From Kiritimatiellia bacterium (GTDB lineage Bacteria; Verrucomicrobiota; Kiritimatiellia; UBA8416): 8,706 bases of DNA. The stretch spans positions 1-8,706 of the forward strand of contig SLBU01000054.1 of the NCBI GenBank assembly GCA_007126175.1, given 5' to 3'. Positions 1 to 6,372 of this stretch are shown piece after piece. The translations under genes were made by a program, and so were the position numbers. Positions within the stretch are counted from its first letter, which is position 1. Every line of letters starts with the position of its first letter. The notes under the pieces were generated by a model, which was given only the letters and a program-made list of their open reading frames with translations, did no database searches and had not been told where the DNA came from.

Positions 1-285
1 CGGGTGGAGAAAGCGGCGAATGAGCGCGAGCGTTTTTTGCTAGCGTATAACAGTGGTTCGCTGTTTCTGGCGGCGGGGCGTTACGATCGTGCCGAGCGGG
101 AGTTTTTGAAGGCGTTGGCGGTACGCGAGAACGATGCACCGCTGCATTACAATATGGGTATCTTGTATGGTGAGCACTTGAAGCAGCCCGCGAAGGCGCG
201 TCGGCATTATGAGCGTTTTCTGGAATTGGCACCGAATGACCGGGATGCTCCCGTGGTGATGCAGTGGTTGCGGGAACTACGATAG
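1..285 (+). CDS. TPR-repeat protein, C-terminal end (5' partial)
   Basis: The reading frame is open from the first base of the window and ends at TAG 283-285, so the gene almost certainly begins upstream. The GTG at position 4 is in frame but has no visible ribosome binding site because the window starts there. The visible 94 codons hold two tetratricopeptide repeats. The first is around residues 13-44, with the AGRYDRAEREFLKAL core. The second is around residues 46-80, with YNMGILYGEHL and the ARRHYERFLELAPND ending. TPR helices are protein-protein interaction scaffolds, and nothing here identifies the partner. The next gene, an exported lytic transglycosylase, starts 11 nt after the stop, so the two are probably co-transcribed and the TPR protein may also serve the cell envelope (inference). 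The specific function is unknown. Confidence 0.85.
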   Translation, partial: RVEKAANERERFLLAYNSGSLFLAAGRYDRAEREFLKALAVRENDAPLHYNMGILYGEHLKQPAKARRHYERFLELAPNDRDAPVVMQWLRELR

Positions 286-296
286 GATTGTGGGGT

Positions 297-1334
297 ATGA
301 TGTCAAAACCCTCGCCGCCCGGCTATGATTTACGCGCCGCTCGTTGTAACCCGCTTGTTTCTCTTGGTATATGGATTCTTACCCTGGTTCCGTGCGCAAG
401 AGCGGAATGGGAGCTCGACTGGAATTTGATCCAGCAGACCGGGGCTGCCGCCCTACGGGAAGTGCAGGATGGCTTTGATGGGCGGCATCTGCGGGCACTG
501 ATACATGAGACGGAGATCGATTGGGCCTTGACGGGGCAATATTTTGACGCGGCTCTGCAAGGGGTGGATTGGGAGCGGTTGGCGATTCTGCATCCGTATG
601 CACAGCAGCTACTTGGTGTTTTGGAGACGCAGCCGGATTCTGCACCTGCGGCAGATTGGCTGCGGCAGCGGATCGAGTATATGGCGATGGCCGAGAGCTA
701 TGTGCAGGAAAGCCGGAAACCTGTGCCACGAGAGGTTCCGCCCGTTGCTGATCCGCCATCGCGCCCGGCACCGTCTGTTCGACCGCTTGTTCCGCCACCG
801 GTTGTGCATCGATCGGATTGGGATGCGGACACCGCTGCTTGGTTGCGGCGGGTGCCGGAACAGCCTTCTGCGTTTGCCCGGCAGATTGTGCCCGATTTGA
901 AACGCGTTTTTCAGGGGGAGGGGATTCCCCCGGTACTGGTCTGGTTGGCAGAGGTGGAGTCTTCCTTTAACCCGCAGGCGAAGAGTCCGGCCGGTGCGGT
1001 GGGCTTATTCCAATTTATGCCTGCTACGGCAGGGCGTTTCGGGCTTGCGCTCGAGCCTGAGGATCAACGTGTGGATGCGCTGCTGAGTGCCCGTGCGGCT
1101 GCGCAGTATCTGCGGATTCTGCATCGTCGTTTTGGCGACTGGCAGTTGGCATTGGCAGCGTATAATGCAGGCGAGGGCCGGGTGGGTCGGACCCTGCGGC
1201 AGACGGGGGGCACAAACTTTGCGGGCATTGCCGATCGCCTTCCGCTCGAAACCCGCATGTATGTTCCACGCATTGCGGCACTGGTAGATAAGCGGGAACA
1301 AGTGGATATACGGGGGCTGCCGGCACCCTTGTGA
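297..1334 (+). CDS. Exported lytic transglycosylase, SLT domain (MltD/Slt-like)
   Basis: This enzyme should cleave the MurNAc-GlcNAc bond of peptidoglycan to give 1,6-anhydro ends, acting in the periplasm. Residues 1-36 form an export signal: a short basic n-region, a hydrophobic stretch LVSLGIWILTLVP and a likely signal peptidase I site at ARA-EW. Residues about 37-135 are a helical region I do not recognise. Residues about 141-171 are a proline-rich linker. The SLT domain fills residues about 190-332. It has the catalytic Glu221 in EVESSFNPQAKS, followed by GAVGLFQFMP, AAYNAGEGRV and LPLETRMYVPRI, all family hallmarks. No LysM repeats follow, unlike typical MltD. ATG 297 is chosen because AGGA at 284-287 lies 9 nt upstream and the signal peptide then has normal length. 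ATG 300 and an in-frame GTG at 264, which overlaps the TPR gene, are alternatives. The protein is 345 residues. Confidence 0.9.
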   Translation: MMSKPSPPGYDLRAARCNPLVSLGIWILTLVPCARAEWELDWNLIQQTGAAALREVQDGFDGRHLRALIHETEIDWALTGQYFDAALQGVDWERLAILHPYAQQLLGVLETQPDSAPAADWLRQRIEYMAMAESYVQESRKPVPREVPPVADPPSRPAPSVRPLVPPPVVHRSDWDADTAAWLRRVPEQPSAFARQIVPDLKRVFQGEGIPPVLVWLAEVESSFNPQAKSPAGAVGLFQFMPATAGRFGLALEPEDQRVDALLSARAAAQYLRILHRRFGDWQLALAAYNAGEGRVGRTLRQTGGTNFAGIADRLPLETRMYVPRIAALVDKREQVDIRGLPAPL

Positions 1335-1520
1335 GGCATCCCGTGTATAATGGAAAAGTTTAAATGCGACAATAGCCACGCATCATTGCGACGAAGGTTG
1401 TGGATCGGGGCTGATGTATGCACGCTTTGTTTAGCAGTGACATTTCAGTGTATGATTTGTAGGGTGAAAACGTTTTTTGCGGTGGTTGTGCTCTGCCGCA
1501 GCCGGTAGCGAGGAGGATGC
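1335..1520 (+). other. Intergenic region and probable fumC leader
   Basis: This 186-nt gap is visibly poorer in GC than the flanking genes. It holds a probable sigma-70-like promoter at 1427-1456, a second isolated TATAAT at 1346-1351, a weak hairpin (TGCGG at 1478-1482 against CCGCA at 1496-1500) and the fumC ribosome binding site AGGAGG at 1511-1516. It also contains a 52-codon open frame (ATG 1350 to TAG 1506-1508) without a convincing ribosome binding site. No rho-independent terminator for the upstream transglycosylase gene is evident. Confidence 0.6.
1427..1456 (+). promoter_or_regulatory. Putative sigma-70-type promoter for the fumC unit
   Basis: TTGTTT at 1427-1432 and TATGAT at 1451-1456 are separated by 18 nt. 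The -10 matches the consensus at five of six positions and the -35 at three of six. Transcription would start near 1463 and give a leader of about 58 nt before the fumC ATG. It is the best-spaced pair in this gap, but no expression evidence is available. Confidence 0.4.
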
Positions 1521-2918
1521 ATGCGGATTGAAAAGGATGCACTAGGAGAAGTGGCGGTTCCCGAGGAGGCATACTATGGTGCCCAGACGCAACGTGCCAT
1601 CGAAAATTTTGCAGTGGGCACGGAGTGTTTACCGGTCGGGTTCGTACACAGTTTGGCGCGTGTGAAGCAGGCGGCCGCAGTGGTGAACGCGGATCTTGGG
1701 CTGCTGGCGAAGGATGTGGCCCATGCGATCAGCCAGGCAGCGGCTGACGTTCTGGATGGAACGATCGATCTTTCGGCTTTTCCGTTGCGCATATGGCAGA
1801 GCGGGAGTGGTACCCAATCGAACATGAACATGAACGAGGTGCTGGCGAACCGGGCAAATGAATTGCTCGGAGGTCGACGCGGTCAGAAATCACCGGTGCA
1901 TCCGAATGATCATGTGAATCTGGGGCAGTCTACCAATGATATTTTCCCGACGGCGATGCATGTGTCCACCGTGCTGGCGTTGCGCAATGCGTTGTTGCCT
2001 TCGCTATGGATGCTTTCGGATGCTTTGGAAAAGAAGGCTGTGGATTTCGGGGACATTGTCAAGATCGGTCGTACGCACCTGCAAGATGCGACACCGCTGA
2101 CCTTGGGACAGGAGTTTTCGGGGTATGCTGCGCAGCTTCGCCAGGTATCGGGGGCACTGGAGCATGCGTTGCAGGAGGTACGTCAACTGGCGGTGGGGGG
2201 GACGGCTGTGGGAACGGGCCTCAATACGCATCCGGATTTTGGTCGTAAAGTCTGTGAGGCCCTTGCCCGTTCAACGGGGGAGCCCTTTGTGCAGCAGGAG
2301 AATCTGTTTGCGGGACTAGCGGCGCATGATGCGATTGTGCGGCTTTCCGGGGTCCTGCGCAGTCTCGCCGGTGCCTTGTTGAAAATTGCCAATGATATTC
2401 GCTGGCTTGGCAGTGGGCCGCGGAGCGGATTAGGGGAATTACACTTGCCGGCGAATGAGCCGGGCAGTTCGATCATGCCTGGCAAGGTGAATCCGACGCA
2501 GTGCGAGATGCTCACCATGATCTGTTGCCGTGTATTCGGGAATGATGCCGCGATTGCCATGGCAGGCAGTCAGGGGCAATTTGAATTGAACGTGTATAAG
2601 CCGTTGATGGCGCATGCGATTCTGCAGTCCGTTGATTTATTGGCGGAGGGTATGGTTTCGTTTTCTGCGCGTTGCGTATCGGGTCTTGCCGTCAACCGGG
2701 AGCAGGTGCAGGCTCATGTGAATCGGTCCTTGATGCTGGTAACGGCATTGAATCCGCACATTGGGTACGACCAGGCAGCGGCTCTGGCGTTGCAGGCCTG
2801 GCGCGAGGGGCGCACGTTGCGGGACGTGGCACTGGCAAGTGGTCTGCTTACGGCAGAATCGTTCGACGCCTGGGTATGCCCGGCGGCGATGACCCAACCG
2901 AAGGCGCCAGAGGTATGA
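1521..2918 (+). CDS. fumC: Class II fumarate hydratase (fumarase C)
   Basis: Fumarase C reversibly hydrates fumarate to L-malate in the cytoplasm. It is an iron-free homotetramer used in the TCA cycle or in reductive C4 fermentation. The 465 residues match the usual family length (E. coli FumC is 467). Visible hallmarks are GSGTQSNMNMNEV (95-107), HPNDHVNLGQSTND (127-140), GRTHLQDATPLTLGQ (183-197) and the signature loop GSSIMPGKVNP (315-325). By alignment to the E. coli numbering, with an offset of two, His186 matches His188, Ser316 matches the catalytic Ser318, and Lys322 and Asn324 match Lys324 and Asn326. All key residues are present. AGGAGG at 1511-1516 precedes the ATG with a slightly short 4-nt spacer. 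The stop overlaps the next start as ATGA, so fumC heads a probable four-gene unit with the nucleotidase, gtrA-like and pyrC genes. Argininosuccinate lyase and aspartase are relatives, but these motifs favour fumarase. Confidence 0.96.
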   Translation: MRIEKDALGEVAVPEEAYYGAQTQRAIENFAVGTECLPVGFVHSLARVKQAAAVVNADLGLLAKDVAHAISQAAADVLDGTIDLSAFPLRIWQSGSGTQSNMNMNEVLANRANELLGGRRGQKSPVHPNDHVNLGQSTNDIFPTAMHVSTVLALRNALLPSLWMLSDALEKKAVDFGDIVKIGRTHLQDATPLTLGQEFSGYAAQLRQVSGALEHALQEVRQLAVGGTAVGTGLNTHPDFGRKVCEALARSTGEPFVQQENLFAGLAAHDAIVRLSGVLRSLAGALLKIANDIRWLGSGPRSGLGELHLPANEPGSSIMPGKVNPTQCEMLTMICCRVFGNDAAIAMAGSQGQFELNVYKPLMAHAILQSVDLLAEGMVSFSARCVSGLAVNREQVQAHVNRSLMLVTALNPHIGYDQAAALALQAWREGRTLRDVALASGLLTAESFDAWVCPAAMTQPKAPEV

Positions 2919-3535
2919 GCATTCCGGTTTATATCGATTTTGATGATGTGCTGTGTGAATCTGCACGGACGCTGGCCACCATTGCGGGGGCGCGCTATGG
3001 TAAACCGGTGAACTTTGAGGATATCCATTCTTTCGACTTGAACCGATCCTTCGGGTTAAATCTGCGCGAGCAGGAAGATTTGATGGGTCTGTTTCATGAT
3101 GAAGAGATGCTGGCGTCGATTCCGCCCATACCAGATGCGATTGCCGGGATGCAGGCGTGGGCCGCCGCGGGATGTCGGCTAGAAATTGTGACGGGCCGTC
3201 CGCCGATTACGCAGGCAGTATCGCTTGCCTGGCTTCAATCCTATGACGTGCCCTACGACGGGATCACGTTTGTGGATAAATATCAGCGTGGGCATGGTCC
3301 GGTCAATGGGGTGCAGCAGCGTACCCTGGCGGAAGTTGCTGCCTGCGACTATGCTTTGGTTGTGGATGATTCCCCGGAGATGATCCTGTATTTAGCAAAG
3401 GCAACGCATTTTCCGCTGGTTTTGTTTGATCGTCCGTGGAATCGTGGTGTTGATGTTACGACGTTGCGCAATGGTGTTGCGCGGCATGTTGGGTGGAAGG
3501 CCTTGCAGGCTGCCTATCCGGCACCAGGCGTGTAG
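2915..3535 (+). CDS. HAD-superfamily phosphatase, 5'(3')-deoxyribonucleotidase (NT5C) type
   Basis: This is probably a cytosolic nucleotidase that removes phosphate from (deoxy)ribonucleoside monophosphates; the substrate cannot be read from sequence. The 206 residues carry all HAD motifs in order. Motif I is YIDFDDVLCES, with nucleophile Asp8 and acid Asp10. Motif II is Thr93 in IVTGRP. Lys122 in FVDKYQ is a possible motif III lysine. Motif IV is VVDDSPE, with Asp151 and Asp152. A small helical cap lies between motifs I and II, as in NT5C proteins. The DFDDVL start and the C-terminal FDRPWNRG segment are typical of that group. The ATG at 2915 overlaps the fumC stop as ATGA, so translation is probably coupled; GAAGG at 2900-2904 could serve as the binding site. 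The frame is open 81 codons further into fumC, but that part is a shadow of fumC. It is likely co-transcribed with fumC and pyrC. Confidence 0.8.
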   Translation: MSIPVYIDFDDVLCESARTLATIAGARYGKPVNFEDIHSFDLNRSFGLNLREQEDLMGLFHDEEMLASIPPIPDAIAGMQAWAAAGCRLEIVTGRPPITQAVSLAWLQSYDVPYDGITFVDKYQRGHGPVNGVQQRTLAEVAACDYALVVDDSPEMILYLAKATHFPLVLFDRPWNRGVDVTTLRNGVARHVGWKALQAAYPAPGV

Positions 3536-3569
3536 CGTGGGAGCGTGGGGGTATGCGAATCACGGGAAA

Positions 3570-4097
3570 ATGGTAATTATGAATAGATGGTTTTCGAGCA
3601 GACGGGCGCAACTTCGCTGGTTTCTGAGTCATGACGCAGGGGCCTTGGCGCAATTTCTCAAATACGGGATGGCTGGGGGCACCGCGACAGTAATTCATAT
3701 CACGATTTTTTTTCTGTTGGGGTGGCGCTTGTTTCCGGCACTGACGGCGGATGATTGGATGGTGCGTTTGCTGCAGGTTACGCCGGGCGAGGTTCTGGCC
3801 GAGGGGCAGCGGGCCTGGCATGCCGCGATTTGCACGACGCTGGCCTTCCTGGTTGCGAATGCGGTCGCCTATCTTTTGAACGTTCTTTTTGTGTTCAAGA
3901 AAGGGCGGCACCACTGGTTTCTCGAAATCGGGATGTTCTATGCTGTATCGGCTGTAGCGCTAGTGATAGGTACGGGGATGCAATCGTGGTTGATTGCACG
4001 CTACGGGATCATGACGACAGTGGCATTTGGCATGAACACGGTCAGCTCGTTGTTAATAAATTATAGCATGCGTCGCTATGTGATCTTTGATCGCTAG
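3570..4097 (+). CDS. GtrA-like four-helix membrane protein
   Basis: GtrA-family proteins are small inner-membrane proteins, often thought to help move polyprenyl-linked sugars across the membrane for O-antigen, teichoic acid or arabinogalactan glycosylation. The 175 residues show about four membrane helices, at roughly 33-56, 83-109, 118-145 and 147-167. Family features include QFLKYGMAGGTATVIH at the first helix, the NAVAYLLNVLFVFKKGRHH turn after the second helix, and the basic end NYSMRRYVIF. The hydrophilic loop between helices 1 and 2 (about residues 57-82) is longer than in typical GtrA proteins. The start is uncertain. ATG 3570 follows GGGA by only 2 nt; ATG 3579, with an 11-nt spacer, would give 172 residues. 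The gap to the upstream stop is 34 nt, and 16 nt separate it from pyrC. No glycosyltransferase is adjacent, so its substrate is unknown. Confidence 0.8.
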   Translation: MVIMNRWFSSRRAQLRWFLSHDAGALAQFLKYGMAGGTATVIHITIFFLLGWRLFPALTADDWMVRLLQVTPGEVLAEGQRAWHAAICTTLAFLVANAVAYLLNVLFVFKKGRHHWFLEIGMFYAVSAVALVIGTGMQSWLIARYGIMTTVAFGMNTVSSLLINYSMRRYVIFDR

Positions 4098-4101
4098 TGT
4101 C

Positions 4102-4109
4102 GGAGGAGG
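4102..4109 (+). promoter_or_regulatory. Strong ribosome binding site that sets the pyrC start
   Basis: GGAGGAGG lies 4 nt before ATG 4114 and within 16 nt of the upstream stop. The reading frame extends nine codons further upstream, into the end of the gtrA-like gene. This site, and the fact that the protein then starts directly on the first conserved strand, favour 4114. Confidence 0.8.
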
Positions 4110-4113
4110 GACG

Positions 4114-5115
4114 ATGAGACTGCCTTTGTTGGATGATTTCCATGTACATCTGCGGCAGGGTGAGATGCTGCGGAACGTGGTGCCGCAAACGGCCGCAGGG
4201 GGGGTGGGGCGATGCGTTGTGATGCCCAATACGGATCCGCCGGTCACGACGATGGAGCAGGTGCGTGCGTATCGTGCGGAACTGGAGGCCTGCAACACGG
4301 GGATCGACTTTCTGTTAAGCCTGTATCTGTGCCCTGCCTTGACTCCCGCATTGTTGCGAGCGGCCCAGGCGGAAGGGGTAGTGGCGGTCAAGTGTTATCC
4401 GCAGGGGGTTACCACGAATTCGAAGTGGGGGGTATCGGATCTGGCGCAATATGACAATCTTTTTGCTGCGATGGAAGAACTGGGGGTGTTGCTGCTGTTA
4501 CATGGTGAAGTGCCGAGCCGGGCTGAAGCGGATATTTGCATTTTGAATGCGGAGGAGCGCTTCCTGCCGGAGCTCGAGCGTATCCATCAGAAATTTCCTG
4601 GGTTGCGCATGGTGTTGGAGCATGTGACGACGCGGGAAGCGGTTGCTTGTGTGCAGGCACTGGGGAATACGGTTGGGGCCTCGATCACGGCGCATCATCT
4701 GGAATTGACGGTGGATGATTGGGCCGGGCACAATCATAATTTCTGCAAGCCGGTGGCGAAGTATCCGCATGATCGTGAGGCATTGCGTGCCGTGGTGGCA
4801 GCGGGGCATCCGCGCTTTTTTCTGGGGTCGGATTCGGCACCGCATCCACGTTCGGCCAAGGAGGGGGCCTGTGGGTGTGCCGGGGTGTATACGGCGCCCT
4901 TGTTGGCGGCATACCTGGCGGACACATTCGAGACGATGGGTTGTCTGGAGCGCTTGGCATCCTTCTGCTGTGAATTCGGGCATCGCTTTTATGGCTTGCC
5001 AGCGCCGACAGGGTCGCTTGTGCTGGAAAAACGCGAGCAAGTGGTGCCCGGTGCGTATGCGGGTGTGGTGCCCTTCCGAGCCGGTGAGACGCTACGCTGG
5101 TCTATCCGGGGTTAG
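4114..5115 (+). CDS. pyrC: Dihydroorotase, class II (PyrC)
   Basis: Dihydroorotase catalyses the reversible cyclisation of N-carbamoyl-L-aspartate to dihydroorotate, the third step of de novo pyrimidine synthesis, in the cytoplasm. The 333 residues fit the short, stand-alone E. coli PyrC class (about 348) rather than the longer class I enzymes. The binuclear zinc ligands are visible: His10 and His12 in DDFHVHLRQG, the carboxylated Lys93 in AVKCYPQGVTTNS, His130 in LLLHGE, His170 in LEHVTT and Asp240 in LGSDSAPH. Substrate contacts Arg14 and Asn39 in MPNTDPP are also kept. It is the last gene of the probable fumC unit, 16 nt after the gtrA-like gene. Its TAG overlaps the stop codon of the convergent ketoacyl synthase gene, leaving no room for a separate terminator. 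No other pyr or car gene is in the window. Confidence 0.95.
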   Translation: MRLPLLDDFHVHLRQGEMLRNVVPQTAAGGVGRCVVMPNTDPPVTTMEQVRAYRAELEACNTGIDFLLSLYLCPALTPALLRAAQAEGVVAVKCYPQGVTTNSKWGVSDLAQYDNLFAAMEELGVLLLLHGEVPSRAEADICILNAEERFLPELERIHQKFPGLRMVLEHVTTREAVACVQALGNTVGASITAHHLELTVDDWAGHNHNFCKPVAKYPHDREALRAVVAAGHPRFFLGSDSAPHPRSAKEGACGCAGVYTAPLLAAYLADTFETMGCLERLASFCCEFGHRFYGLPAPTGSLVLEKREQVVPGAYAGVVPFRAGETLRWSIRG

Positions 5116-6356
5116 CCTGCTTTTTTTACGATCAGGACGGCATTGCTGCCACCGAAACCAAAGCTGTTTTTCATGACATAGGGCTGCAGCAGCGGTGATG
5201 GGGTTGCGGGGGCAAACTGCAAGCCCTGGCCCGCTTCGTCTGGCTTATCGAAGTTCAGGGCGGCTGGGATGTATCCCGCTTCGAGGGCGATGATGGTTGC
5301 GAGCAAGTCCATGGTGCCGGATGCACCGAGCATATGGCCATAGTAGGATTTCAGTGAGCTTACGGGGACGTTCGTAGCGGCATCAGCCAGCACGGTCTTG
5401 AGGGCGGTGCACTCGACTTGGTCATTGGCGAGAGTTGCGGTGCCGTGGGCGTGCACCCAACCGAGCTGGGCGGGGGAGAGTCCGGCATCTGCGAGCGCAG
5501 CGCGCATTGCCTTGGTCTGGCCCATGGGATTTGGTGTTGTGATGTGCGAGGCATCCGAGCTTTCACCAAAGCCGCAGATTTCTGCCCGTATGGGGGCATT
5601 GCGCGCTAAAGCCGTATGTCGGGATTCGAGCATGATCGCGGCGGCGCCTTCGCCAATGACGCAGCCATCGCGTTTATGATCAAAGGGTCGGCAGGCGGTT
5701 GCGGGGTCAGGGGAGCGGCTCATGACGCCGAGGTTATCCCAGGCGGCCAGCGTAAAGGGGCTGAAGATCGTATCGGCCCCTACACACAGCGCTTGCCGCC
5801 AGTAGCCGTCGCGGATCATGCGGAAGGCATAGCCGAGTGCTGCCGTACTGGACGCGCAAGCGGACGATAGCACAAAATTGGGGCCTTGGCATCCGAAGCG
5901 CATGGCGAGTTGGGCGCTGATGGCATTGTTCATGCAGCGTGGCACCGTGGTGGGGCGGACCCAGCGCGCACCTTTCGAGAAAAAGGTTTGGTTGGCCAGG
6001 AAGAACTGTTCGACATTGCTGGCACCCGTGCCAACGAGGAGTGCCACATCCTGGGGCGCAGCCTTGTTGCCGAGCAGATTGGCTTGGCGCAAGGCTTCCT
6101 CGCTGGCCAGCGCCGCAGTATCGAGCGCGATATCCCCGTACCGGATGCGTGCGGCAGCAAGAGCGGACGCCAACAGTTCGCGGTCCACTTGCCCCCCCGC
6201 CTTTGTTTTGGTTGCGATGGGTGGGGCCATGGCAATGTTGCGTATGCCGGTTTGACGTTGCTCCAGAGCGCGTTGGAGCGAGTGCTGGCCAATGCCCAGG
6301 CAGGAGACGCATCCGCCTCCGGTTACAACGACACGGTGTACGCAATTAGAATCCAC
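5112..6356 (-). CDS. Beta-ketoacyl-ACP synthase (FabF/KAS II-like)
   Basis: Such enzymes condense malonyl-ACP with an acyl chain in fatty acid or polyketide synthesis. The 414 residues give a full thiolase fold. The N-terminus is HRVVVTGGGCVSCLG. The catalytic Cys167 lies in SSACASST, His304 in VHAHGTATLANDQVE, Lys336 and His341 in KSYYGHMLGASG, and the C-terminal GFGG loop at 400-403. By alignment these match E. coli FabF Cys163, His303, Lys335 and His340, so the enzyme should be active in condensation, not a KSQ or chain-length factor. The GTG at 6354-6356 is chosen because AGGAGG lies 6 nt upstream; the frame runs eight codons further into the pilT end without a site. It follows pilT by 16 nt. 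No ACP, FabG, FabD or dehydratase gene is near, so housekeeping fabF and a specialised pathway enzyme are both possible. Confidence 0.88.
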   Translation of the reverse strand: MDSNCVHRVVVTGGGCVSCLGIGQHSLQRALEQRQTGIRNIAMAPPIATKTKAGGQVDRELLASALAAARIRYGDIALDTAALASEEALRQANLLGNKAAPQDVALLVGTGASNVEQFFLANQTFFSKGARWVRPTTVPRCMNNAISAQLAMRFGCQGPNFVLSSACASSTAALGYAFRMIRDGYWRQALCVGADTIFSPFTLAAWDNLGVMSRSPDPATACRPFDHKRDGCVIGEGAAAIMLESRHTALARNAPIRAEICGFGESSDASHITTPNPMGQTKAMRAALADAGLSPAQLGWVHAHGTATLANDQVECTALKTVLADAATNVPVSSLKSYYGHMLGASGTMDLLATIIALEAGYIPAALNFDKPDEAGQGLQFAPATPSPLLQPYVMKNSFGFGGSNAVLIVKKAG

Positions 6357-6362
6357 GCGATC

Positions 6363-6368
6363 CCTCCT
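6363..6368 (-). promoter_or_regulatory. Ribosome binding site that sets the ketoacyl synthase GTG start
   Basis: Read on the minus strand this is a perfect AGGAGG, 6 nt before the GTG at 6356-6354 and just after the pilT stop at 6375-6373. It supports the GTG start over an earlier in-frame GTG at 6380-6378, which would overlap the pilT end. Confidence 0.8.
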
Positions 6369-6372
6369 AAGG

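Noticed and set aside
264..296. Upstream GTG start for the lytic transglycosylase, overlapping the TPR gene
   Set aside because: It adds 11 residues ahead of an already complete signal peptide and has no clear ribosome binding site. ATG 297 has AGGA 9 nt upstream.
914..931. Perfect 6-bp hairpin GGGGGA-GGGGAT-TCCCCC, terminator-like
   Set aside because: It lies inside the SLT coding region just before the catalytic glutamate and has no T tract after it. It is explained by the codons.
2672..2914. 81-codon N-terminal extension of the HAD nucleotidase frame
   Set aside because: It lies wholly inside fumC, looks unlike a protein domain, and the HAD fold starts normally at ATG 2915.
5096..5127. 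Rho-independent terminator after pyrC
   Set aside because: The T run at 5121-5127 is real, but the only stems before it are 4 bp (GCTA with TAGC, CTGG with CCGG). They are too weak to call.
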